NCBI GenBank assembly: GCA_044450465.1 | Contig: JBIOJB010000120.1 | Coordinates: forward strand, 1 to 8,363 | DNA from: JBIOJB01 sp044450465 | Lineage (GTDB): Bacteria; Chloroflexota; Dormibacteria; Dormibacterales; Dormibacteraceae | Direction: 5' to 3' | Length of the DNA: 8,363 nucleotides | Shown here: positions 1-5,743 of the stretch, piece by piece | Numbering within the stretch: the first letter of the stretch is position 1 | How the letters are laid out: each line of letters begins with the position of its first letter | Made by a program: the position numbers and the translations under genes | The notes under the pieces: model-generated | What the model saw: only the letters and a program-made list of their open reading frames with translations | Database searches by the model: none | What the model was told of the DNA's origin: nothing

Positions 1-624
1 CACCGTCGCGGCCTCGGACTCCATCGCGGCCGAAGTGGGCGCGGCCGCTCCGACCAAGAGGTCCGAGTAGCTGAGGAACGTCGCACCCTTGAGCAGGTAA
101 ATCGCGGATACGCTAAAAGTGCGGCCTGAGTACGTTGCGCTGGCGCTAGCGACGGCAGCCTTGTCGTACCCGCTCACCGAGGTATCGGTGACGGTCAGGT
201 TGTAAGTGAGCCCAGGCACCTGGCTCGCGCTCTTCTGCAAGGCAGTCTGCACCCGGGCCTCTTCTGTCGCCCACTCCGCCTGGGCGGTGGCGGCATCCGT
301 GGCCTGGCTGACCAGGACCTGGAAGACGTTCAGCGTTTGTGCGCCGTAGTCGCAGGTCTTCCCGAGTCCGTCGCCGGTCAGGCCCTCTGTGCCCTGTGTG
401 TACGCGGCGCCCGCGAGAGATGACGCCTCCGACGCGGTCACGACCTGGCACGGGTCGACGGCCACAGGCGTCCCAGCCGCCGTTGGACTGGCAGATGGAC
501 CGGTGGATGGAAGTGCGCTGGCATTGAGGCTGGGGTTGGAGACAGGAGTGCCGCTCGAGCTCGCGCAGGCCCCTAGCGAACCAACCGTCAGAACGGCAAT
601 CAGGCCAAGTCTGATCCTGGACAT
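1..624 (-). CDS. Secreted lipoprotein, DUF3558-like (partial at the left edge)
   Basis: The frame is open from an ATG at 624 to the window edge, giving 208 codons with no stop, so the C-terminus is missing. The first 20 residues form a lipoprotein signal: a short basic start (MSRIR), a hydrophobic stretch, and a lipobox L-G-A-C with the lipidated Cys at residue 20. Residues 21-55 are a Ser/Thr/Pro/Ala-rich linker, as expected for a protein tethered outside the membrane. The folded part opens with D-P-C (57-59), then 'TASEASSLAG' and a second Cys in C-D-Y (91-93). This order resembles the actinobacterial DUF3558-type lipoproteins, in which the two Cys may pair; that assignment is from memory of the family, not a search. 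The start at 624 is preferred because AGGAGG lies 4 nt upstream and the signal peptide begins there. In-frame ATGs at 675 and 663 are alternatives. Function is unknown. It is transcribed away from the regulator gene. Confidence 0.82.
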   Translation of the reverse strand, partial: MSRIRLGLIAVLTVGSLGACASSSGTPVSNPSLNASALPSTGPSASPTAAGTPVAVDPCQVVTASEASSLAGAAYTQGTEGLTGDGLGKTCDYGAQTLNVFQVLVSQATDAATAQAEWATEEARVQTALQKSASQVPGLTYNLTVTDTSVSGYDKAAVASASATYSGRTFSVSAIYLLKGATFLSYSDLLVGAAAPTSAAMESEAATV

Positions 625-628
625 GGAA

Positions 629-634
629 CCTCCT
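629..634 (-). promoter_or_regulatory. Strong Shine-Dalgarno site of the lipoprotein gene
   Basis: AGGAGG on the minus strand lies 4 nt before the ATG at 624. It argues for translation from 624 even though the promoter upstream is placed so that a transcript could start at or next to the in-frame ATG at 675. Confidence 0.65.
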
Positions 635-683
635 CGTTTGTTGCGTTTTGGGCCGTTGGCCATGTGCGCTGCCATCGCACGTG

Positions 684-727
684 ACACTAGGTAGCTGGGG
701 CTGACTCCGAATCGGGTGTTTCCCTAC
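684..727 (-). promoter_or_regulatory. Promoter element copy 1 (dyad plus -10), driving the lipoprotein
   Basis: Reading the minus strand, GTAGGGAAACACCCGATTCG runs from 727 to 708 and is identical over 20 nt to copy 2 at 3612-3631. A TANNNT-type -10 box, TAGTGT (689-684), begins exactly 38 nt after the first base of the element, the same offset as in copies 2 and 3. The core is a GGG-N5-CCC dyad. No TTGACA-like -35 is present at the normal spacing (the hexamer there is ATTCGG), which suggests dependence on an activator. An in-frame ATG at 675 follows the -10 by 8 nt, so the transcript may begin there. Promoter function is inferred from the repeated architecture. Confidence 0.7.
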
Positions 728-786
728 GTTTTGGCGGCCCGCTCCCATTCACCCATCACGCGCTCGAGCTCAGCGTGTACGGGCAG
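724..786 (-). pseudogene. Relic of the 3' end of a second LuxR-type regulator gene
   Basis: On the minus strand, the last 16 codons before a TAG at 726-724 read AELERVMGEWERAAKT. The intact regulator on the plus strand ends AELGRAMHEREHAAKR. The two align without gaps, with 10 of 16 residues identical, the same stop codon, and the same promoter element overlapping that stop. Just upstream, LPVH may match the LGIH of the helix-turn-helix region with two codons lost. Beyond about 786 I see no further similarity. The rest of the parent gene is absent, and the stretch has no start of its own. It looks like the residue of a paralogue that once lay upstream of the lipoprotein gene, as the intact regulator lies upstream of the 3663 gene. 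A chance match is unlikely because stop and promoter coincide as well. Confidence 0.6.
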
Positions 787-794
787 GTAACCTG
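784..794. promoter_or_regulatory. Short palindrome upstream of the regulator gene, possible operator
   Basis: CAGGTAACCTG is a perfect 11-nt palindrome about 53 nt before the regulator start. A TANNNT match (TATCCT, 802-807) follows it and could be the -10 of the regulator's promoter, giving a leader of roughly 30 nt that contains the ribosome site. No -35 is recognisable. The palindrome partly overlaps the far end of the LuxR-tail relic, so it may be incidental. Confidence 0.25.
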
Positions 795-835
795 CTGCAC
801 GTATCCTCAACGGGGCGCCGCATGCGCCGGCCGGC

Positions 836-841
836 AAGGAG
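836..841 (+). promoter_or_regulatory. Ribosome binding site fixing the regulator start
   Basis: AAGGAG lies 5 nt before the ATG at 847. It decides the start of the regulator gene against an in-frame GTG at 775, which would add 24 residues unlike any LuxR-ATPase N-terminus and would overlap the relic and the palindrome. Confidence 0.75.
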
Positions 842-846
842 ACTAC

Positions 847-3615
847 ATGGACGTCATAGGCAGAATCGCCGAGCTCGAGAAGCTCAAGACGTGGCTTGAC
901 AGCCGGATCTCGGGCCGGCCGGGAGCAAACGCGGCCGAGACCGCACTCGTCATCGAGGGCGAGCCCGGCATCGGCAAGACGACCGTATGGGCCGAGGGGG
1001 TGCGGCTGGCCCGGCTCGCGGACTGGAAAGTCTTGGTGTGCCGCCCGCGTCCTTCCGACGCCGGCCTGCCGAACGTCGGCCTCACCGACCTTCTTCGCTC
1101 GGTGCCGGACGAGGCTTTCAACAGCCTGCCGCCGCCGCTGAGAAGGCCACTCGAGGTCGCAACCTTGCGTCATGACGTAGGCAAGGGTGACCTGGAGCCG
1201 CGCGCGGTCGGCACAGCCCTCACCGCCCTGCTCGCCCATCTTGGAGATCGCGGCCCGCTGCTTCTCGCGGTGGATGACGCTCAGTGGCTCGATCTCGCGT
1301 CGGCGCGGGCGATCGGGTTCGCTCTCCACCGCCTGGACGAGAGTGACGTTCGGCTGCTGGCAGCCGTCCGGATCGAAGGTGGCGCCGCGAGGCGGTCCGC
1401 CGCTTTCGCCCAGGTCGAATCGATGCTCGGTCGCGAGCGGGTGGAGCACTTGACTCTGGGTCCCCTGAGCCTCGCCGCGATCCACCAATTGATTCTGGAA
1501 GCGTTTGGCAAGGCGTTCACGCGCCCTGTTCTGATGCGGATTCACCAGGGTGCCGGGGGCAATCCGTTCTACGCGCTGGAGATTGCGCGCGAGGTCCACC
1601 GTCTTGGCCCACCACCGCCCGGGCGGCCGCTCCCCGTGCCGAAAGACCATCGCGACCTCGCCCTGCTTCGGCTCGGCCGGCTTCCACGCGCCACCCGCGC
1701 CGTGCTCGCTGAGATCGCCGCGATGTCGCGGCCCACGACCGACAAACTCGACCTCGAAGCCCTTGCCCCGGCGGAGCGGGCCGGCATCGTTCGCGTGCTT
1801 CCGGAAGGTCGGGTGGATTTCACGCATCCCCTGTTCGGTTCCGCTCTTTACTCGTCTCTGCCCGAAACGGGGCGGCGAAACCTGCATCGTGGCTTGGCGG
1901 CGCGGGAGGAGCACCTCGAGGAACGGGCCAGGCACCTTGCGCTGGCTGCCAGCGGTCCCGACGCGGCGAGTGCCGAGGTGCTGGACCGCGCGGCGGAGGC
2001 GGCGGGAGCGCGAGGCGCCGCCGAGGTCGCGGTTGAGCTCAAGGAGCTTGCTCTCCGGCTCACGCCGCCCGGCGACGGGAAGGCCATTGTGAGAAGGGAG
2101 ATCGAGCTGGCGTCACGCCGTTATTTCGCTGGCGATGCCACGGGCGCTCGGCAGGAACTCGAGCGGTCTCTCCGCAGCCTCCCGGCGGGCGAGGAGCGGG
2201 CCGAGGTCCTGCTCGAGCTCGCCAGCGTGCTGTGGAACCAGCTCGAGGGCGACGAGGCCCTGGCCATGATCACTCAAGCTCTTGATCAGGCGACCAACCC
2301 GGCCCTTCGGGCGAAGATCCACTCACGCGTCTCGTGGATCTCAGAGGACTGCGATCTGGCGTACGAGCACGCGCGGGCGGCGCTTGCGCTGATGGAGGAG
2401 CGAGACGACCCTGTTCTCTACTCCTTCGTCCTGCACAACATGGCCCGCCTGAAGCTGTACTCAGGGCGTGGTGCGGACCATGACGCGATCGAGCGTGGCA
2501 TGCGCCTCCAGCGTGAGGCGGCAGCCTGGGATGTCAGCACGGTGCCGGCCTTCTGGGCGCGGGATTTCGACGACTTCGACACCGCGATTCGCAGGTTCGA
2601 GGAGCTCGTCCGCGTCTGCGGTGAAAGCGGCGACGAGGCCAGCGGCTGCGGCATGCTCGCTCACATGGCGGTGATCCACGCCATGACCGGTCAGCTGGAG
2701 CGCGCACACGTGCTTGCTGCCGAAGCACTCGACCTCGCGCGACAGACGGAGCAGGAGACCTGGGTCGGGGTTGCGCTGTGCGCCAAGGGTCAGGTTTGTG
2801 CCCGCGCCGGCGAGCTCGATGAGGCGAAGGCAGCCGCGGATGAGGTCTTGCGGATGCTCGAGACCCATCGTGACGACACTATCTCGTCACTCGCCGCGAT
2901 GGTGCTGGGTTTCGTCGCTTTCACGAGGGCGGACTATGCCGAGGCAGATCGCCAGTTCGCCCGCACCGACGCCATCAACGAGGCCAATCACGCGCGGGAG
3001 GCGCCGGACAGGTTCCTCGCCGACCACGCCGAGGCGGTTATCGCGCTGGGCGACCTCGACCGCGCCGAGGCATTGATTTCGAGCATGGAGGCACGCGCCC
3101 AATCGCTTCCGAGGCCGTGGATCCTGGCCGTGAGCGCGCGCTGCCGCGGGCTGCTCCAGTCGGCCCACGGTGATCAGGACGGCGCTCTGGACTCAATTGA
3201 GCGGGCGATCGTGCATCACGCGCATCTCGACATGCCTTGCGAACGAGCACGAACCCTGCTCGCGCTCGGTCAGGTGCACCGCCGCCGCAATGAGCGCCGA
3301 GCGGCGAGGGCCGCCTTCGAGGACGCGCTGGCGATCTTCGAGCGGCTGGGCGTGACGCCCTGGGTGGAGAGGGCGCAAACTGAGATTGCGCGCGTACCCG
3401 TCCGCCGTGCCTCCGCCGACCTGACGCCGACCGAGGAACGAATCGCCCAGCTCGTCGCCACCGGGCTCACCAACCGCGAGGTGGCAGACCGCGCCTTCGT
3501 CAGTGCGAAGACCGTTGAGGCGAACCTGGCCCGGGTCTACGACAAGCTGGGCATCCACTCGCGGGCCGAGCTCGGCCGTGCGATGCACGAGCGAGAGCAC
3601 GCGGCCAAAAGGTAG
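847..3615 (+). CDS. Large LuxR-family transcriptional regulator with N-terminal AAA ATPase (LAL/MalT-like)
   Basis: This 922-residue protein belongs to the large ATP-binding LuxR regulators, which sense a ligand or partner through a nucleotide-switched ATPase and then bind DNA. It starts with the usual 'GR-x-AEL' (5-10). The Walker A motif is GEPGIGKTT (38-46) and the Walker B region is LLLAVDDAQWLD (138-149), with adjacent Asp residues 143-144. The STAND/LAL motif GNPFYALE is at 238-245. From about 370 to 850 the sequence is Ala/Leu/Glu-rich and helical with TPR-like pairs, presumably the sensor or oligomerisation scaffold. The C-terminal LuxR/GerE helix-turn-helix (859-912) has LTPTEERIAQLVATGLTNRE and the recognition segment VSAKTVEANLARVYDKLGI, all intact. 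The stop codon TAG lies inside promoter element copy 2, so regulator and target operon are physically joined. No receiver domain is present. The ligand cannot be told from sequence. The likely targets are the three element-bearing promoters here, which is inference. Confidence 0.93.
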   Translation: MDVIGRIAELEKLKTWLDSRISGRPGANAAETALVIEGEPGIGKTTVWAEGVRLARLADWKVLVCRPRPSDAGLPNVGLTDLLRSVPDEAFNSLPPPLRRPLEVATLRHDVGKGDLEPRAVGTALTALLAHLGDRGPLLLAVDDAQWLDLASARAIGFALHRLDESDVRLLAAVRIEGGAARRSAAFAQVESMLGRERVEHLTLGPLSLAAIHQLILEAFGKAFTRPVLMRIHQGAGGNPFYALEIAREVHRLGPPPPGRPLPVPKDHRDLALLRLGRLPRATRAVLAEIAAMSRPTTDKLDLEALAPAERAGIVRVLPEGRVDFTHPLFGSALYSSLPETGRRNLHRGLAAREEHLEERARHLALAASGPDAASAEVLDRAAEAAGARGAAEVAVELKELALRLTPPGDGKAIVRREIELASRRYFAGDATGARQELERSLRSLPAGEERAEVLLELASVLWNQLEGDEALAMITQALDQATNPALRAKIHSRVSWISEDCDLAYEHARAALALMEERDDPVLYSFVLHNMARLKLYSGRGADHDAIERGMRLQREAAAWDVSTVPAFWARDFDDFDTAIRRFEELVRVCGESGDEASGCGMLAHMAVIHAMTGQLERAHVLAAEALDLARQTEQETWVGVALCAKGQVCARAGELDEAKAAADEVLRMLETHRDDTISSLAAMVLGFVAFTRADYAEADRQFARTDAINEANHAREAPDRFLADHAEAVIALGDLDRAEALISSMEARAQSLPRPWILAVSARCRGLLQSAHGDQDGALDSIERAIVHHAHLDMPCERARTLLALGQVHRRRNERRAARAAFEDALAIFERLGVTPWVERAQTEIARVPVRRASADLTPTEERIAQLVATGLTNREVADRAFVSAKTVEANLARVYDKLGIHSRAELGRAMHEREHAAKR

Positions 3616-3655
3616 GGAAACACCCGATTCGCCGCTGCGGCTCCAGCCATAGCCT
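3612..3655 (+). promoter_or_regulatory. Promoter element copy 2 (dyad plus -10), leaderless promoter of the 3663 operon
   Basis: GTAGGGAAACACCCGATTCG (3612-3631) is followed by a -10 box TAGCCT (3650-3655) inside CCATAGCCTT. The ATG at 3663 comes 7 nt after the -10, the spacing expected when the transcript starts on the initiator codon itself. No Shine-Dalgarno site precedes that ATG. The GGG-N5-CCC dyad is centred at -43 from the ATG, and the -35 position holds ATTCGC, far from consensus. The element overlaps the stop codon of the regulator (3613-3615). With copy 1 it forms a perfect 20-bp inverted repeat flanking the regulator gene. Confidence 0.75.
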
Positions 3656-3662
3656 TGTCAGC

Positions 3663-3974
3663 ATGTCGGACACGTCGACGGGCTTCGTTGCCGAGTGCTT
3701 CTGGACCGGCGTTACAGATGGCGACGTGTCAGCGCTAGACCGGCGAGTCGAAACCTGCGTGGACGAGATGAACGGCGATGGCGAGACGGTTCGATACCTC
3801 GGCTCGATGCTGATCCCCGAGGATGAGGTGGTGCTCTGCTTCTTCGAGGGCTCCGCAGCCGCGGTGCGCCAGGCCGCGATGCGGGCCAAGATTCCGTTCG
3901 AGCGCATTCTCGAATCGAGCGGCACCGCGTGGCCAGGCGTCAAGCCGCCATCACGAAGAGGAAAGAGTCGATGA
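3663..3974 (+). CDS. Small DUF4242-like protein (SCO4226-type ferredoxin-like fold)
   Basis: This is a 103-residue cytoplasmic protein with no signal or membrane segment. The pattern is 'FVAECFWTGVTDGDVSALD', then 'GETVRYLGSMLIPEDEVVLCFFEGS' (about 40-64) and 'AVRQAAMRAKIPFERILES' (67-85). It matches the layout of DUF4242 proteins: a beta strand, a helix, 'VR-x-L-x-S', a 'CxF/YEA'-like strand and a helix ending in 'P-x-x-RI-x-E'. One family member, Streptomyces SCO4226, binds nickel. This copy contains no histidine, so any metal site would need Cys 12, 32 or 59 or acidic side chains. Family assignment is by pattern only. The start at 3663 is chosen because it sits 7 nt after the -10 box and the ORF has no ribosome site, implying a leaderless message. 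The basic tail (PSRRGKSR) is unusual. The stop is 23 nt before the next gene. Confidence 0.8.
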   Translation: MSDTSTGFVAECFWTGVTDGDVSALDRRVETCVDEMNGDGETVRYLGSMLIPEDEVVLCFFEGSAAAVRQAAMRAKIPFERILESSGTAWPGVKPPSRRGKSR

Positions 3975-3986
3975 GCAAACTCAGCT

Positions 3987-3994
3987 GAGGTGAT
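3987..3994 (+). promoter_or_regulatory. Extended Shine-Dalgarno site of the 3998 gene
   Basis: GAGGTGAT is a full 8-nt complement to the 16S rRNA 3' end. It lies just before the ATG at 3998, with GAGG 7 nt from the start. This contrasts with the leaderless first gene of the operon and fits an internal operon gene. Confidence 0.65.
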
Positions 3995-3997
3995 GAG

Positions 3998-4951
3998 ATG
4001 AATGATCCGAGCCCGTCTGCACAGGACGCCCTAGAGGCGAACCGCGCCGGCAAGCTCACGCAGGCGCAGCGGGATGGCTGGCGCCGCAATGACAGGGGAC
4101 TTCGCAAGACGGAGCTTCAGTTCGCGCTGGTCATCACCATCCTCGGCCTGATCGTCTGGTTTGCGACCGGTCCATCCAAGGACGCGGCGCTCAAGCCGCT
4201 CATCGGGATCGGCTGCCTGATCATCGCCGGCTTCCTCGTGGTGCGTTCATTCCTCGGCGTTGATCCACTTACGCAGGACCTTCGTAGCGGCCGCGTCGAG
4301 ACGGTCGAGGGCGCGATCACCAAGACGTCGGCCTCCGCCCATTCGAGGGGTACCAGCAGCACCTCCTACTACTTCACCGTCGCCGGCACGCGGGTCAGCG
4401 TCGGCTCTGCCGCCTACCAGGCAGCGCCCGAGGCGGGAATGGTGAGGCTCTACTACCTTCCACACAGCCATCACCTGGTGAACATGGAGCGGCTTGCCGA
4501 CACCGGCCTGTCGCAGGAGACGATGAGGTCGCCCGAAGCGGTAAGGGAGATCATGAAAGAGGCGTTCCATTCACACGATCCCAACCAGGCGGCCGAGGCT
4601 CGGGCGCACATGGCCACCATGGGCGATGTGATCAAGTCGTCCGCGTCGAAGGCCACGGCGCCCCCGCCCGCGGCGGCCCGCGACTCACGGCCGCTGGCCG
4701 AGGCGATCCTCGGCACCTGGGGCAACCCCATGATGTCCGTCACGTTTGCCCCCGACGGCTCGCTAATCGCTGACATGCCGGCCATGGGGGGTGGGTCGCG
4801 ACGCGGGCACTGGTCGGTCGATTCGTCCGGGAAGCTCGTCTCGGACGTGATGGGGGGCGGTGCCATGCCGACCGATGCGTGGGTGAGCGGCGATGAGCTC
4901 ACGGTCAACATAGGCAACACCGGAGTGACGCTGCAGCGGCAAGCCGGCTAG
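3998..4951 (+). CDS. Membrane protein with two transmembrane helices and a soluble C-terminal domain, function unknown
   Basis: The protein has 317 residues. After a polar N-terminus containing 'ALEANRAGKLTQAQRDGW' (11-28) there are two hydrophobic helices (about 40-57 and 66-85). A following segment (97-165) reads 'VETVEGAITKT ... SYYFTVAGTRVSV ... MVRLYYLPHSHHLVNMERL'. This resembles the small beta-rich modules that follow paired helices in DUF3592-type membrane proteins; I regard that as similarity of pattern only. After a Pro/Ala linker (220-235) comes a compact C-terminal domain (236-315). It has 'ILGTWGN', 'VTFAPDG', 'GHWSVDSSGKL' and 'WVSGDELTV', a strand layout typical of lipocalin-like or DUF5640-like beta barrels that bind a ligand or partner. 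The gene is second in the probable operon and is followed by the next gene after 8 nt. Function is not known. Confidence 0.85.
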   Translation: MNDPSPSAQDALEANRAGKLTQAQRDGWRRNDRGLRKTELQFALVITILGLIVWFATGPSKDAALKPLIGIGCLIIAGFLVVRSFLGVDPLTQDLRSGRVETVEGAITKTSASAHSRGTSSTSYYFTVAGTRVSVGSAAYQAAPEAGMVRLYYLPHSHHLVNMERLADTGLSQETMRSPEAVREIMKEAFHSHDPNQAAEARAHMATMGDVIKSSASKATAPPPAAARDSRPLAEAILGTWGNPMMSVTFAPDGSLIADMPAMGGGSRRGHWSVDSSGKLVSDVMGGGAMPTDAWVSGDELTVNIGNTGVTLQRQAG

Positions 4952-4959
4952 ACCAGAAG

Positions 4960-5676
4960 GTGGCTGCGGCCTCACCCTCGCCGCCAAGCCCGCCGCCGAG
5001 CCGGCTGCTCAAGGTCGAGGACCTCCTCATGGCCGGCTGGGTCGCGATCGCGAGCCCATTGCTTTTCCGGGCCGGAGGCGACAAGGGGCCATTCGATCCC
5101 GGACAGCCGCTCGAGGGACTGATCCGATTGGGAGCGGTGCTGGCAGTGGTCGTCTGCCTGGCGGCCCGGACGAAGAACAGCCCGGGGAGCCGGCCACCAA
5201 CCTTGAACCGAGGCACGGTCGGCCCGCTGACGGGCGCGCTCCTGCTGGTGACGATCAGCGGGTTCACAGCGCTGGGCGCGCCGACTGCCGCCGTCTACGT
5301 CGTGTTGCTCGTCGCCATCGGTGCTGCGGTCGCGGTCCACTTCGCCGTCCCGCCCATCAGCGTCCTGGTCCGGCGAGCTCTGGTCGGTCCTTTCGTAATC
5401 GTCGCCGCCGGGTTGTACGAGACGCTGATCGATGCGGTCGTCGCGCCGTCCCAGGTCGCAGGCCTGCGGCGGAGTGTGCAGATGGATCTGCACGGCGCCG
5501 AGCCTTTCCTCTTGTTCCTGGCCGCCTTCTCGGCGATCTACTTCGCGATGCTGATCTATGCGCCCCGACAGATCGCAGAGCGCGAGGGGGGCTGGGTGGA
5601 GTGGCCGCTCCGATACGCCGCCTTCGTCGCCAGCATCGCGCTCGGGATCGGATGGCTGAGGGTCCTCAGCGCATAG
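4960..5676 (+). CDS. Polytopic membrane protein, about seven helices, function unknown
   Basis: The protein has 238 residues. Predicted membrane segments are at about 21-38, 52-70, 89-106, 108-130, 137-158, 180-201 and 216-236, with short charged loops between. There are no recognisable catalytic motifs. The GTG start at 4960 is 8 nt after the upstream stop and overlaps AGAAGG, too close for a good ribosome site, so translational coupling is likely. An in-frame ATG at 5029 with GAGGA 7 nt upstream is the alternative. I keep 4960 because the stretch LLKVEDLLMAGWVAIASPLL looks like one continuous amphipathic-plus-membrane unit, although the preceding Pro/Ser-rich 14 residues could be non-coding. 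It is third in the probable operon. The stop is only 16 nt before promoter element copy 3, with no visible terminator, so some read-through into the next gene is possible. Confidence 0.8.
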   Translation: MAAASPSPPSPPPSRLLKVEDLLMAGWVAIASPLLFRAGGDKGPFDPGQPLEGLIRLGAVLAVVVCLAARTKNSPGSRPPTLNRGTVGPLTGALLLVTISGFTALGAPTAAVYVVLLVAIGAAVAVHFAVPPISVLVRRALVGPFVIVAAGLYETLIDAVVAPSQVAGLRRSVQMDLHGAEPFLLFLAAFSAIYFAMLIYAPRQIAEREGGWVEWPLRYAAFVASIALGIGWLRVLSA

Positions 5677-5692
5677 GGTCGTCGCTCGAAAC

Positions 5693-5736
5693 GTAGGGAT
5701 TCACCCGATGCGACGCCCTTTGGCCGGCCATAGCCT
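5693..5736 (+). promoter_or_regulatory. Promoter element copy 3 (dyad plus -10), leaderless promoter of the 5744 gene
   Basis: GTAGGGATTCACCCGATGCG (5693-5712) matches copies 1 and 2 at 17 of 20 positions. The GGG-N5-CCC dyad is intact, and the changes fall mainly in its spacer. The -10 box TAGCCT (5731-5736) begins 38 nt after the element start, and CCATAGCCTT around it is identical to copy 2. The ATG at 5744 follows after 7 nt with no Shine-Dalgarno site. The dyad centre is at -43. The -35 position holds ATGCGA, again not consensus. Confidence 0.75.
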
Positions 5737-5743
5737 TCCTCGC

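Noticed and set aside
146..748. 200-codon minus-strand frame overlapping the lipoprotein
   Set aside because: It is another frame of the same DNA. The lipoprotein frame has a signal peptide, lipobox, Shine-Dalgarno site and paired Cys, whereas this frame is Arg/Gly-rich and has no recognisable domain.
744..754. CCCATTCACCC, sharing ATTCACCC with promoter element copy 3, as a fourth operator
   Set aside because: The left half-site is CCC rather than GGG, so the dyad is lost. It has no -10 at the 38-nt offset and lies within the relic coding sequence.
775..846. Upstream GTG start for the regulator, adding 24 residues
   Set aside because: There is no ribosome site before 775, and the added residues do not resemble the family, whose N-terminus begins at 'GR-x-AEL' just after the ATG at 847, which has AAGGAG upstream.
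724..1935. Long open frame on the minus strand (403 codons) opposite the regulator gene
   Set aside because: It is antisense to an unmistakable ATPase coding sequence and its composition is that of a high-GC shadow frame. Only its last 16-20 codons, outside the regulator gene, carry a real signal (the LuxR-tail relic).
5017..5028. GAGGACCTCCTC palindrome before ATG 5029 as a translational hairpin
   Set aside because: The loop would be 2 nt, and the stretch reads as ordinary coding sequence (VEDLL) if the gene starts at 4960. It is noted only as part of the alternative start.
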